From: Akkermansiaceae bacterium | Lineage (GTDB): Bacteria > Verrucomicrobiota > Verrucomicrobiia > Verrucomicrobiales > Akkermansiaceae | Direction: 5' to 3' | Assembly: GCA_019634595.1 (NCBI GenBank) | Contig: JAHCBC010000007.1 | Coordinates: 155,082-219,081 of the forward strand | DNA: 64,000 nt | Part shown: positions 8,341-16,936 of the stretch, piece by piece | Numbering within the stretch: position 1 is the first letter of the stretch | Layout of the letters: each line of letters opens with the position of its first letter | Translations under genes and position numbers: made by a program | The notes under the pieces: model-generated | What the model was told of the DNA's origin: nothing | Databases searched by the model: none | What the model saw: only the letters and a program-made list of their open reading frames with translations

Positions 8341-9214
8341 TCATTCCTCACCGAACAGGTCATCCGGAACGTCGTAACGGGCCTTCCGTCCCCTGAGTCC
8401 GTCCGAAAACCCTTCCTCAAACCAGCCGCGGTCCTCCCGTGGCATCTGTGAGAGAACTCCCTCCAATGTATCCCTCTGGGTCGTCCGATCCGCATCCTTG
8501 GCGATACCACTCAATGCCCATCCACCCCGGTAGGTCACGATCTCGTCGTTGGAGGGACCGCTGAGACGGAAGCTGCCGGTCGCGAGAGGCAGGGCGAGAA
8601 CCGGAAGGAGCCGGGATCGACCCGGACGACACCAAGGCCGTGCGCCGTTTCGACAAGAAGCGCAAGGGCCGCAAGACCTCCAACGAAGAATGGGTCAACC
8701 CCCATGATCCGGATGCCAAGGTCGGCATGACCAAGCACGGAGCCTGCGACATGATCCATCCCAAAGAGAGCCAACTCGCCAACGCAGTCTGATGAACTCC
8801 TGACTGCTCGGAGAACCACTGCAGCCCTTTGTCGAAATCTCTCCTGAGCAGTTCACCGAAAAGAGGAGAGACGATGGAATGCATGCCACCATTATGTAAC
8901 AGTTTCGGATCTTTGAGGCCTTCGCCCAGAGCAGCTATGAGTTCCTCATCGGAGTAGTCAGCCAACAGCTTGTTGCGTTTGTCGTGTGGGTCAGGACTCT
9001 GAATCCCAGCAGCATACTCCTCAGCAGCCCTACGGAAGTCACTTTCGTCCCATACGGCACCGGAATTAGTCTCGCGCGCCGGGCGCGGTTGTCGCCTGGT
9101 AGGTGAGCTGGATTCTTTCTTCTGATCTTCGGTTAATCCACTCCGATCGACCGAAATCCATCCGATAGCCACACCTCAGGGAAGACAAACAAGCAGCAGC
9201 GCGGCAGGCTTCAC
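8341..9214 (-). pseudogene. Broken helical-repeat exported protein
   Basis: Three pieces line up as one decayed gene. A GTG at 9214 starts a signal-like peptide (KPAALLLVCLP) that meets an in-frame TGA before GVAIGWISVD. The frame then continues through DFDKGLQWFSEQSG until about 8793, where a transposase fragment on the other strand interrupts it. The last part resumes in another frame from about 8580 (LSGPSNDEIVTYRGG...) to the stop at 8341. The middle section aligns by eye with the protein at 18393 (YSDEELIAALGEGLKD against WSDDEIRSALNDALRD; LLRRDFDKGLQWFS against YLKRDFDGALSWYS), so this is a dead paralogue of that family. Confidence 0.8.
8590..8792 (+). mobile_element. Transposase fragment (IS1182-like DDE, internal piece)
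   Basis: The plus-strand frame from 8613 reads GIDPDDTKAVRRFDKKRKG, then KTSNEEWVNPHDPDAKVGMT, then KHGACDMIH and stops with TGA at 8790-8792. The phrase N-PHDPDAK-G-TKHG is the hallmark just before the KPEHVVDL segment of IS1182-type transposases; the text after DMIH is lost. Only about 60 codons remain, with no terminal inverted repeats visible, so it is an inert remnant. It sits inside the pseudogene at 8341-9214. The left edge (about 8585-8610) is uncertain. Confidence 0.75.
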
Positions 9215-9307
9215 AGAGGGTTCTTTGGATCAGTAGCTGTCATATGATCACAACCTCCCTCAAGGGAAAGCTAAAAATCACATATCACCGTCTTTGCCTG
9301 TTAGGGG

Positions 9308-9748
9308 TTATCGTGCTGCGATTCCACATTGCTCGTCGCACCACGCCTGAATTTTGGTGGAGATCAGGCCTCTAACCTGCCGCATCCGTTCAAGCTTCTC
9401 ATCGTCACCACCTTCGTTCAGAGCAGGATTGGGAAATTCCCAATGATGCCTGAAACCGTGACGAGGGAGAACGGGACAACGACCTTCGCTTGCCTCTTCG
9501 CAAAGTGAGATCGCATGAGCGAACACCTTCCCCGTTTTGACGACATCAAAAGCACGGCGTGTTGACTTGGCCGAAATATCGATCCCGATTTCGGCCATCG
9601 CCAGGACCGCGTATGGATTCAAGGCTCCCTCTTCAAGGCCAGCACTTTCGGCAACAAAGTGATCAGGACAGAAGTGATTGAGAAGCCCTTCTGCCATTTG
9701 GCTTCTGGCGCTGTTGTGGACGCAGATGAATAGCACGCTCCTCTTCAT
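9308..9748 (-). CDS. Low-molecular-weight phosphatase-fold arsenate reductase (second copy)
   Basis: 146 aa. The N-terminal P-loop CVHNSARS (C9 to R15, CX5R) is that of thioredoxin-coupled or LMW-PTP-type arsenate reductases, which convert arsenate to arsenite. Later cysteines include CEEASEGRC and CDEQC; which of them act as resolving cysteines is uncertain. Its ATG overlaps the stop of the preceding arsC (ATGA). It diverges clearly from that neighbour, so the two are probably distinct subtypes rather than a recent duplication. Last gene of the ars operon. Confidence 0.85.
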   Translation of the reverse strand: MKRSVLFICVHNSARSQMAEGLLNHFCPDHFVAESAGLEEGALNPYAVLAMAEIGIDISAKSTRRAFDVVKTGKVFAHAISLCEEASEGRCPVLPRHGFRHHWEFPNPALNEGGDDEKLERMRQVRGLISTKIQAWCDEQCGIAAR

Positions 9749-10197
9749 GATTTCTGGCGTTCATTGGATTTGAGGCCATCCTTTCTTCCCTCCGCATAGG
9801 CGGTGAAGACGGCCCGGATCTCATCCCTGACACGGCGGAACACAGTCATCTGTTCCTCCTCGCTGCCGGTGGCGTGGGCAGGGTCATCGAACGGGAAATG
9901 GTGGCGGTTCATCTGACCGGGGAACATGGGGCAGGCCTGGTCCGCATTTCCGCAGACCGTGATCACCGTCTCGATGTCGTCCGCCAGGAACTCGTCCAGG
10001 TGCTTCGAGCGGTGGGAGCTGATGTCGATGCCGATTTCCGCGAGCGCGCGGATGGCCAGCGGGTGGACGTAACCGGCGGGCTTTGAGCCGGCGCTTTCGA
10101 TGCGAAAGGCGTTGCCGAGGGCGGACTTCAGGATGCCTTCGGCGAGGTGGGAGCGGCAGCTGTTGCCGGTGCAGAGCACAAGTAGGGTTGGTTTCAT
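9745..10197 (-). CDS. arsC: Arsenate reductase ArsC, thioredoxin/LMW-PTP type
   Basis: 150 aa. The catalytic loop is CTGNSCRS (C9 to R15) and the region VITVCGNADQACP supplies the second and third cysteines of the thioredoxin-dependent ArsC relay. I start it at the ATG at 10197-10195, which overlaps the aquaporin stop as ATGA; a longer reading to 10857 is only a shadow of the aquaporin gene. It reduces arsenate in the cytoplasm, producing the arsenite that the aquaporin next door could release. Confidence 0.92.
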   Translation of the reverse strand: MKPTLLVLCTGNSCRSHLAEGILKSALGNAFRIESAGSKPAGYVHPLAIRALAEIGIDISSHRSKHLDEFLADDIETVITVCGNADQACPMFPGQMNRHHFPFDDPAHATGSEEEQMTVFRRVRDEIRAVFTAYAEGRKDGLKSNERQKS

Positions 10198-10865
10198 GGA
10201 TCGGTGGTTGGTGCTCCGCAGCATTCCTTGCCGCGGATGCATGAACAGAGGGGAACGGCGGCCACCGCGCCGAGGCTGGTGGCGACGAGATAGAGCCAGA
10301 GATGCTGCAGATTTCCACCGACAAGGGCGGGCGCTAGGGAACGGGCCGGATTCATCGAGGCTCCGGAAATGGGGCCCGCGAACATGGCCTCGAAGGCGAT
10401 CACGGAACCGATCGCCAGGCCCGCGGTGATCCCCTTTTCCTTCGCTCCGGTGGATACCCCCAGGATCACCATCATGAGGATGGCGGTGAGGATGAGCTCC
10501 AGGACCAGCGACTGCATCACCGGCCCGGCGGGGAGCGTCTCCCCCAGCGTCCCCGCACCGGGAAACAGAACCGCAAGCACCCCGCTGGCCGCGAGTGCCC
10601 CGGCGATCTGGGCGGCCACGTAGCCCGGCAGGTTCCTGGCTGGAAATCTCCCGGCCACCACGAAGGCCAGCGTGACAGCCGGATTGAGATGCGCCCCGCT
10701 GACGTCCCCGAAGGTGTGGATCATGGCCGCGACGACGAGGCCGAACACCAGTGCGATCCCGGCGTGGCCGATCGCCCCGCCGCTCACCGCATCGACGATA
10801 ATCGCCCCCGTGCCCGCGAACACGAGGACGAAGGTTCCGCACGCTTCCGCCAGCCAACGGTTCAT
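10194..10865 (-). CDS. Aquaporin/aquaglyceroporin, probable arsenite channel
   Basis: 223 aa, MIP family. Six hydrophobic segments and both NPA boxes are intact: HLNPAVT in the first half and SMNPARS in the second. The C-terminus is unusual in ending with a cysteine-rich tail (CSCIRGKECCG). In an ars operon that lacks ArsB and Acr3, a MIP channel next to arsC resembles the aqpS arrangement of Sinorhizobium, where arsenite made by ArsC leaves down its gradient. That role is inferred from context; the fold is clear from sequence. Confidence 0.9.
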   Translation of the reverse strand: MNRWLAEACGTFVLVFAGTGAIIVDAVSGGAIGHAGIALVFGLVVAAMIHTFGDVSGAHLNPAVTLAFVVAGRFPARNLPGYVAAQIAGALAASGVLAVLFPGAGTLGETLPAGPVMQSLVLELILTAILMMVILGVSTGAKEKGITAGLAIGSVIAFEAMFAGPISGASMNPARSLAPALVGGNLQHLWLYLVATSLGAVAAVPLCSCIRGKECCGAPTTDP

Positions 10866-10869
10866 AGCC

Positions 10870-11349
10870 TCAGCAGCATCCCTTCGGCCCGCAGCAGGCG
10901 GAGGTTGATTTGATCTTTCCCGCTCCTGGCAGTGGCGGCAGGCCGCAAAGCTCCGGTGCCAGGCACTCGGTGTGCTTGTGGGCGAGCTTCAGCACCACCG
11001 CGTCATCAGTCAGCTCATGGCCTTCGATGGTATATTGGGAAATGACACGGTCCTCATACTCCACCTCCACCGGGATGGATTCATCCGGCAGGTAGGCACG
11101 CGCCTTGTTGAGGATGGCCGCCATCTTTCCGGTCTCTATCCGGTGGTCGTAGTCCTCCCCCACCCAGACCTGGAGCTGGCATGTCAGCGATTCCCGTAGC
11201 GTGCCGCCGCAATCGAGGAAGGTCTTCTGCACCCGGCCCACCTCCGTGACGTGGAAGGAAACGGGCACCGCAGCCCCGTCAGGAAGACTGATGCGGAAGT
11301 AACGGCCGGAGTGCTCGGCGAGCAGTTGCTTCAGTTCGGAAAGGATCAT
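10870..11349 (-). CDS. DUF6428 family protein of the ars operon
   Basis: 159 aa, started at the ATG overlapping the arsR stop (ATGA at 11349-11346). It looks like the small DUF6428 proteins often found beside arsR; the family has no established function. The core VSFHVTEVGRV with TFLDCGGTLRES and QLQVWVG is typical. The C-terminus ends SACCGPKGCC, a vicinal-cysteine tail suited to binding As(III). A role as arsenic-binding chaperone is inference only. Confidence 0.75.
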   Translation of the reverse strand: MILSELKQLLAEHSGRYFRISLPDGAAVPVSFHVTEVGRVQKTFLDCGGTLRESLTCQLQVWVGEDYDHRIETGKMAAILNKARAYLPDESIPVEVEYEDRVISQYTIEGHELTDDAVVLKLAHKHTECLAPELCGLPPLPGAGKIKSTSACCGPKGCC

Positions 11350-11735
11350 GGCTTGGTAGTGGTGGTGGAAGTTTTCCGGCTCTTGAGGAGTTTCGGCCCC
11401 GGGCAGCAACTGTCCCGACGTTGTGCGAGCCGGCTTTCCAGGCGTGCTTCATCCTCCTGGCACTCCTTCGCCCCGTCGGGAAACAGCTCCACCATCTTCA
11501 GCAACAGCTTCAGGTAGGTGGAGCGCACGCGGAAGTAGGTCCACTTCTCCGCCTTCTCGCTCTCCAGCAGCCCCGCCTTGCGGATGATCTGGACATGGCT
11601 GGACACGGAGGACTGCGGCATCCCCAGCACATCCGCCAGCTCGCAGACGCAGAGAGGCTCGTTCATCGCCATTCGGACGATCCTCCAGCGGGTCCGGTCC
11701 GCGAGCGCTTTGTTCAGTTCGACAACCGATGGCAT
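11346..11735 (-). CDS. arsR: ArsR family arsenic-responsive repressor
   Basis: 129 aa from the ATG at 11735; the longer reading to 11813 would run across the operators. It is a winged-helix SmtB/ArsR protein: LADRTRWRIVRMAM, then EPLCVCELADVLGM carrying the C29-V-C31 arsenite-binding pair, then the recognition helix QSSVSSHVQIIRKAGLL. The C-terminus adds DSCCPGPK. It is the first gene of the ars operon and probably represses it until arsenite binds. Confidence 0.93.
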   Translation of the reverse strand: MPSVVELNKALADRTRWRIVRMAMNEPLCVCELADVLGMPQSSVSSHVQIIRKAGLLESEKAEKWTYFRVRSTYLKLLLKMVELFPDGAKECQEDEARLESRLAQRRDSCCPGPKLLKSRKTSTTTTKP

Positions 11736-11762
11736 GCGGGAACAAGAACACGCATCGGCAAT

Positions 11763-11790
11763 TTTCGCAACGTAATTTTTCGTTACGAAA
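11763..11790. promoter_or_regulatory. Double ArsR-type operator upstream of arsR
   Basis: Two related 13-bp sites lie 28-55 bp upstream of the arsR start: TTTCGCAACGTAA (11763-11775) and TTTCGTTACGAAA (11778-11790). The second is a near-perfect palindrome broken only at its centre, and the first is a degenerate version. They repeat every 15 bp. The spacing and the location suggest tandem ArsR dimers covering the promoter. Confidence 0.7.
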
Positions 11791-11799
11791 TATTCAGGA

Positions 11800-12816
11800 T
11801 CATTTCCCGGCACCTCTGGAGGCCACCTTGCCGATCAGATCCATCGCCCTCTCCCGCTCCGCGGCGTCAGGCAGGTCCATCGCCCACTTCCTCGCCTCGT
11901 CGGGACTCGATTCGGTGACGGAAGTCAGAAAAGCGGCAAAGGCCGCGTCGCGGGTGGGGCCGGGATCCGCACCCCGGAGCCAGTTGGAGGCACTCAGGTA
12001 ATCCGCCTTCGTCCAACTCGCCATGAGGTTGGAAATAGTCACTCTCCCGGCGTCGGGTTGGAATTGGACACCGATCCACCCCATCCAGTCACCAACCTCC
12101 TCACCCTTCATATTGCGGTAGTCGAAGGCCGGACCATTACCGAGGCTCTGCTTGGAAAATCCGGCATCCGAGATCCAGCGACTGCCATTCCCGAAACCCT
12201 CCCGGACCGCCTTATCAAGGAGGGTGATCGTGATACGGTTCTCAAGTCTCGTGCGCTCCATCGACGGTTCCAAGGTGGCTGCCAACTTTCGCATTTCCGT
12301 GAGCACCGCTGTCCGTTGTTCCGCGGTATTTGCCTCCTGGGCCAGACTTCCCACGGCATCGTTGTCGTAATCACCAAGTTCCTCCAGCATTCTGAAACCT
12401 CGCGCCACATCAACCGATCCCGCTCCAGCCACCAATGCCGCCTTCACGGCCGGTGTAGCCAGATCCGGGCGATCCTTCAATCTCCGAATCCAGTCCAACG
12501 CGGCGTACGGATCGACTTTCGCCCACGACCGCATCGCAATCTCAACCGCATCGCGACCCATCGAGTCCCGATCTCCCGACACCAGCTCCGGAGTTTCCCG
12601 GAGGACTCGCAGCACGAACCTGGGATTCTCCTCCGCCGAGACCCTCAACAGCATAGAGAGCAAGCCCTCTTTTATATCCACCCCTACACCCGGGTGATTC
12701 TTGATCCTGTGGAAAAGCCGCACCCGGCCATCACCATCCAACAGAAGGATGCCTTCCAGAAAGCGACTGGCAACCTGGCTCATCATCTCGTTTCTGGCTG
12801 CTCTCGCCGCTACCAT
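11800..12816 (-). CDS. Helical-repeat family protein, N-terminus missing or uncertain
   Basis: Up to 338 aa. It carries the family motifs DPYAALDWIRRLKDRPD and DEARKWAMDLPDAAERERA but, unlike its paralogues, has no signal anchor; the first about 50 residues look non-native and overlap the start of a membrane gene on the other strand. A later start such as the ATG at 12654 (MLLRVSAEENPRFVL) is more believable. It ends 10 bp before the ArsR operators. Probably a 5'-truncated copy; function unknown. Confidence 0.6.
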   Translation of the reverse strand: MVAARAARNEMMSQVASRFLEGILLLDGDGRVRLFHRIKNHPGVGVDIKEGLLSMLLRVSAEENPRFVLRVLRETPELVSGDRDSMGRDAVEIAMRSWAKVDPYAALDWIRRLKDRPDLATPAVKAALVAGAGSVDVARGFRMLEELGDYDNDAVGSLAQEANTAEQRTAVLTEMRKLAATLEPSMERTRLENRITITLLDKAVREGFGNGSRWISDAGFSKQSLGNGPAFDYRNMKGEEVGDWMGWIGVQFQPDAGRVTISNLMASWTKADYLSASNWLRGADPGPTRDAAFAAFLTSVTESSPDEARKWAMDLPDAAERERAMDLIGKVASRGAGK

Positions 12817-13210
12817 ACGAACAGCTCTTTACTTCGATGCCCCCCTCTACCTGGTAATCCGTGAATCTCCCTTCATGCTTGCCAGGTTCGGATGGCTGAT
12901 GGGGCTTCTTCTGGCTCCCGCTTTCGTCATCTCTTCCATTCTTCTCCGGCTTCCCCCGGGACACCTCCTATGGCATCGCCCACGCTGGTCATGGCTGGTT
13001 GGAGCGGCATCCGGTCCACCCGCCGTTTGGATATGGTTCCAGATCCTCCACCAAACAGGAATCGTAGAAGGAGACTTCTTCGGGAGTGCTTCATTTGAAG
13101 CGGTGTTCACCTTTACCTTGGCGATCATAGGCGGATCAGCCTTTTCATTCCTTCATTCTTACCTGGTCCGCCGCTCAGTCTGTTCGGCTGCCAGCTCCCG
13201 ATGGGAATAG
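12749..13210 (+). CDS. Small four-helix membrane protein, unknown
   Basis: 153 aa from the ATG at 12749 (MPSRKRLATWLIISFLAALA). Four hydrophobic segments are visible: near the N-terminus, around LARFGWLMGLLLAPAFVISS, around SWLVGAASGPPAVWIWFQIL, and around FTFTLAIIGGSAFSFLHSYL. No family recognised. Its 5' end overlaps the doubtful N-terminus of the opposite-strand gene, which supports that gene being truncated. It ends just before the BlaI operators. Confidence 0.55.
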   Translation: MPSRKRLATWLIISFLAALAATIRTALYFDAPLYLVIRESPFMLARFGWLMGLLLAPAFVISSILLRLPPGHLLWHRPRWSWLVGAASGPPAVWIWFQILHQTGIVEGDFFGSASFEAVFTFTLAIIGGSAFSFLHSYLVRRSVCSAASSRWE

Positions 13211-13227
13211 CACCGGATCCAGCCCAT

Positions 13228-13272
13228 CTACAAATGTAGGCAGATTTACCTTGCCTCCATCTACAAATGTAG
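13228..13272. promoter_or_regulatory. Tandem BlaI/MecI-type operators
   Basis: Two identical copies of the classic BlaI/MecI site TACA-N2-TGTA (TACAAATGTA) occur at 13229-13238 and 13262-13271. Both are embedded in the longer shared text CATCTACAAATGTAGG. The centre-to-centre distance is 33 bp, about three helical turns, so dimers would sit on the same face. The second site ends 15 bp before the blaI ATG, which implies autoregulation. Confidence 0.85.
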
Positions 13273-13286
13273 GTAGCGATGATTTT

Positions 13287-13685
13287 ATGAGTGAACCCAT
13301 CCTTCCCGCACTCTCCTCCGCCGAGCAGACGCTCATGGACCTGATCTGGTTGAAGCAACCGGTGACCGTGGCGGAACTCCTGCTCCATGTGAATGCCGGG
13401 CGGGAGAACCCCATTATGCGGAACACGCTCCAGACCCAGCTTGCCAGACTGGAGCGGAAAGGATGGCTGGCGAGGGAGGGTGAGCTGGGCGCACTGCGCT
13501 ACCGGTCGAATGTGGCGGAGGAAAAGGGCCGCCGCAGCCTGCTGCTGGAGCTGAAGAAACGTCTCTTCGGCGGCTCGACGGTTTCGATGGTGAGGTGCCT
13601 GGTCGAGGAGTCGGGGATCACCGGCAAGGAGATCGAAGAACTGCGGGCGATGCTGAACTCCAAGGGGAAGGGAAAGGGAAAATGA
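13287..13685 (+). CDS. blaI: BlaI/MecI family winged-helix repressor
   Basis: 132 aa. I choose the ATG at 13287 (MSEPILPALSSAEQTLMDLI) because the upstream reading would run through the operator. The winged helix spans AEQTLMDLIWLKQPVTVAEL to RKGWLAREGELGALRYRSNV, and a C-terminal dimerisation helix follows, ending in a GKGKGKGK tail. Family members repress beta-lactamase or other envelope-stress genes and are cleaved after BlaR1 signalling. Its normal partner next door is truncated, so this repressor may be constitutive or served by another BlaR1. Confidence 0.9.
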   Translation: MSEPILPALSSAEQTLMDLIWLKQPVTVAELLLHVNAGRENPIMRNTLQTQLARLERKGWLAREGELGALRYRSNVAEEKGRRSLLLELKKRLFGGSTVSMVRCLVEESGITGKEIEELRAMLNSKGKGKGK

Positions 13686-14432
13686 GCGCCCTCTCCTCCA
13701 TGCCGGCCTATTGGCTCACGCTGGTGTTCCACATGGCTCTGGTCTCCGTGGCCGTCTGCGTGCCGCCGCTGCTGTTCAGGGATCCTTCCCGGAAGGCCTT
13801 GGCCGCAGCCTGCGGCGCGGTCGTCCTGGCCGTCCTCCCATGGTTCACAGCGGTGACGGTGGATGCACGTCCATCTGCGGAAGTGCAGCGCACGGTTTCC
13901 CATGACCCACCAATGCGGATGCCGATATGGACCGTCCATATCGAGCATCCGGAGCAGGAACGCTCCCTTTCCCCCTCATCTGATGAAACCCCACGATCCT
14001 CCGGGTGGACCGGATTGCCCACCGTCCTCGGCAGCTTGTGGCTCGTTGGGGCGGCGGTGGGCATTTCCGGTGTCCTTGTCAGACGCGTGCGGCTGGGGCA
14101 CTGGATCGATGGACAGCGACCACCCTCCGCGGATGAATGGGAGCGGCTGGAACCCATCACCGGATTGGTCGCCCGGAGGCACCGCATCCGCATCAGCGCG
14201 GAAACCACCAGCCCCTGCGTGGCGGGTGCACGACGTCGAACTCCTCGCGGGATGGTCCGGGACGGATGACAAGGACATCGCGGTCCATGTGACGGTGGAT
14301 TTCGGCGGCGAGATGGATGCCGCCATGGTCTGGGACCGCGCGGACTCCAGTTGCCACCCCATCATGATGGGTGGGCAACGCGACGGCAGGACGCGAATCC
14401 TTCTCCTGAAAGTTGACGCGCTGTCCCACTGA
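13682..14432 (+). pseudogene. Gutted BlaR1-like M56 sensor
   Basis: Starts in an ATGA overlap with blaI. The first about 180 residues carry three membrane segments and the M56-type stretch ending SAETTSPCVAG, which normally precedes the catalytic HExxH. Instead the frame runs into RRRTPRGMVRDG and stops at 14269. In another frame the text from about 14216 (HDVELLAGWSGTDDKD to LLLKVDALSH, stop 14432) looks like a real C-terminal tail. The simplest reading is an internal deletion that removed the peptidase centre and shifted frame. The start and both segments are visible; the deletion is inferred. Confidence 0.7.
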
Positions 14433-14473
14433 AGCAGGCCGCGCGGAAAACCCCACAACCACCGATGCCAATC

Positions 14474-15646
14474 ATGAAAACCCGGGTCATATCCGCCATC
14501 GGCGGAGTGCTGGTCATCACCGCGGCGGTGCTGCTGCTGCGGACAAAGGGCACAACTCCCGCCGATGAGCAGGGAAAGGCAGCGACGGACACCTCCGGAC
14601 GCCACCCCGGCGGAAGCCGTCCCACCGCATCCGCGCCAAAGACACCCGCCTCACCTGTGGATCCCGCGAAGGCACGGCGCGAATACCAGGAGGAACTCCG
14701 CCAAAGGCTCACCAGGGATGGTCTCGCCGCGAGCCTGAAGGAGGCGGCGGAGAAGCCGATGTCGGACTACATGCGGCAGGATCTCTTCATCCAGTTCATC
14801 ACCCAGTCCCTGGAAACGGATGGGCTGGAGAAGACCGTGAACGGAATCCTCGCCGGACTGGAACCCGGGACCCAGCGGGACAGATGCATCATGCTGGCCT
14901 TCGGCAACGCGAAGGATGACCTGCCCATCCTCCACCGCAGGCTGATGGCGCTGGAAAGCGAAGAGGAGCGGAAGAGTGCGATGGAAGGCATCCAGTCCGC
15001 CATCGCGGACCGCGACGTATCCCTGCGGGATCTGCTCGCCACCTTTCCGGAACCTTTCCCACGGGATATGCTCATCGCCGGGTCCGCCAATGCGACGGGA
15101 TCTCCGTTCAATCCGACCACCGACCGCAGGAAATTCATCGACCGCAATGTTTCCGACCTCGTGGATGCCATCCGGAAAGGTGATGTGGAAAAGGGGGCCA
15201 TCGGCAGGTTCGTCAGGGATGCCAGCATGAACGCCCGCGGTGAGGCTCCGTTCCACCTGTGGGAATCGATCAACAGTGTGGAGCGGATGGAGGGACTGAG
15301 CATCCACCCCACGACCTACAAGAAGCTCGCCGGCTCCATGATGTCGACGGATCCAGCACGGGCCTTTTCCTCGCTGGCCGCCTCCAAGGTCACCCTCCCC
15401 CCGGACGTGATCTCAGAGTCGGCGAAGAACTGGCTCAATCACCAGAACGCAAAACCGGTGGAGTGGCTGCGGACCAAAGGGAATGACCTCGATCCCGCCT
15501 TCAAGGACGCCTTCATCACCGGCCTGGTCGACTACAACCTGGAAAGGGGCGGCGTGGCCGAGAGCCGCCAGTGGTCCGACCAGATCCAGGATCCGGAACT
15601 GAAGCAGAGGATCCGGCAAAGGATCGATGGGGCGGACAAACGCTGA
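14474..15646 (+). CDS. Helical-repeat exported protein (paralogue)
   Basis: 390 aa from the ATG at 14474. An N-terminal anchor (VISAIGGVLVITAAVLLL) is followed by a Thr/Ser/Pro/Ala linker to about residue 60 and then an all-helical domain. Family-type pieces are DPARAFSSLAASK and KPVEWLRTKGNDLD. There is no catalytic motif. It is more diverged than its neighbours and convergent with the gene at 15665. Function unknown; probably cell-envelope located. Confidence 0.7.
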   Translation: MKTRVISAIGGVLVITAAVLLLRTKGTTPADEQGKAATDTSGRHPGGSRPTASAPKTPASPVDPAKARREYQEELRQRLTRDGLAASLKEAAEKPMSDYMRQDLFIQFITQSLETDGLEKTVNGILAGLEPGTQRDRCIMLAFGNAKDDLPILHRRLMALESEEERKSAMEGIQSAIADRDVSLRDLLATFPEPFPRDMLIAGSANATGSPFNPTTDRRKFIDRNVSDLVDAIRKGDVEKGAIGRFVRDASMNARGEAPFHLWESINSVERMEGLSIHPTTYKKLAGSMMSTDPARAFSSLAASKVTLPPDVISESAKNWLNHQNAKPVEWLRTKGNDLDPAFKDAFITGLVDYNLERGGVAESRQWSDQIQDPELKQRIRQRIDGADKR

Positions 15647-15664
15647 ATCCGGAGACCCCTGCGA

Positions 15665-16936
15665 TCACCTGACCGGCTGGGCTTTTCTCCACTCCTCCGC
15701 CGCTCCGGGATCCTTCCCTTTCCACAGGATCTCCAGACGCTCCGCACCTGCCGTCCGCATTTCTGGGTTGTCGATGGTGCCGAGGATCGACGCGGCCTGC
15801 GCGAAACGCTGCTGGGCCATCAGGCTGGTTGCGATCACCGATCCCATGGCATCGCGCTGCGGTGACCGGGGTTGTTCCTGCAGCCACTGCATTGAGACCT
15901 CCGGCTTGTTCCTCGCCCAGGTGACCAACGTCCTGCCCAAGGGCGGAGGGAGAACAGCGGAATCCGAATAGCGCTCCATCCACCATTCCAAGGCAGGTTC
16001 GTTGTATTCCCGCAGGATGGCCGCGCCGACGGCTTCGGCGTCGATGCGGGGCCGCACCTCCGGCGGAAGGTTCATGCTTTCAAGATGGTCTTTCAGATCC
16101 TCCAGATGCCCCATCAGGCCCAGCGGATCGTTCTCCGGCCACGACTTCATCAAGCCCCTGTTGAAGGCTGCATGGTCATCCGGACTGCCGGACTCCATGG
16201 ACAAGGCGGAAAGCCTCCCCCTCATGGCCGGGTCTTCCACATAACCGTGCCCCCAGTGCTCCCATACCGTCTGGACATCCCCGGGACTCATCTTCGCGAA
16301 GGTCGCCTTGGCCAGTGGAAAGTCCGCCTCCGCCAGGGCGCTGACCACTTCGACGCGGAACTGCCCTTTCCGCTCCTGGAACTCCGCGATGAGATCCGGT
16401 GCGTCCAGCCACTCCAGCGCCTCCGCCGGATGGTCGGCGGCCCATCTCCTGAAGATGCTGGATGCCAGATACACTCCCCTGTCCTTTGACCTCGCGAGGG
16501 CGGCGTTCATGGCAGCCGTGGGGTCCAGCGTGGCCCACCACGCCCCCACCCTGAGGTAGAGGTCGTCGATCCCGTTCGTTTCATCGAGCGCGTCGAGTCC
16601 CTGGAATATCCGGGAAAGCTGTTCCGCGGAAAGACCGCCCAGGATCCGGTCCACCTCCGCCTGGGCATCGAAGCTCAACCAGAGTTCGTTGCGGGTCCGG
16701 TAGATGTCGAGAAGCCGGGCGAGGATCGGGCCGGTGTCGTCCGTCCCTTTCGTCGGGGACACCCTCTTGCTCCGGGTTTCATGGTCCGCCGCAGGCTTCG
16801 GTTGCTCCGGATCGGTGGATCTGAAGTACCCCGCCCTGGCCAGATACTTCGCGGATTGGTTGCTGGAGAAACCAATCGCTGCGATGGCCAGCAGCCAGCA
16901 GACGGAAACCCGGAGTGACTCACCTCGCCTGCCCAT
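15665..16936 (-). CDS. Helical-repeat exported protein (paralogue)
   Basis: 423 aa from the ATG at 16936, which overlaps the end of the next minus-strand gene by 17 bp; the longer reading to 17101 is a shadow of that gene. The N-terminal anchor is SLRVSVCWLLAIAAIGF. Repeated helical units carry the signature DPTAAMNAALA, HPAEALEWLDAPD, EPALEWWMERYSD and KPEVSMQWLQEQP, i.e. (D/N/H)P..A..W spaced by 30-120 residues. This resembles a solenoid scaffold. No enzymatic residues recognised. Confidence 0.7.
   Translation of the reverse strand: MGRRGESLRVSVCWLLAIAAIGFSSNQSAKYLARAGYFRSTDPEQPKPAADHETRSKRVSPTKGTDDTGPILARLLDIYRTRNELWLSFDAQAEVDRILGGLSAEQLSRIFQGLDALDETNGIDDLYLRVGAWWATLDPTAAMNAALARSKDRGVYLASSIFRRWAADHPAEALEWLDAPDLIAEFQERKGQFRVEVVSALAEADFPLAKATFAKMSPGDVQTVWEHWGHGYVEDPAMRGRLSALSMESGSPDDHAAFNRGLMKSWPENDPLGLMGHLEDLKDHLESMNLPPEVRPRIDAEAVGAAILREYNEPALEWWMERYSDSAVLPPPLGRTLVTWARNKPEVSMQWLQEQPRSPQRDAMGSVIATSLMAQQRFAQAASILGTIDNPEMRTAGAERLEILWKGKDPGAAEEWRKAQPVR

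Noticed and set aside
10198..10857. 220-codon N-terminal extension of arsC
   Set aside because: This part of the frame is a shadow of the aquaporin gene, which has both NPA motifs; the ATGA overlap fixes the arsC start at 10197.
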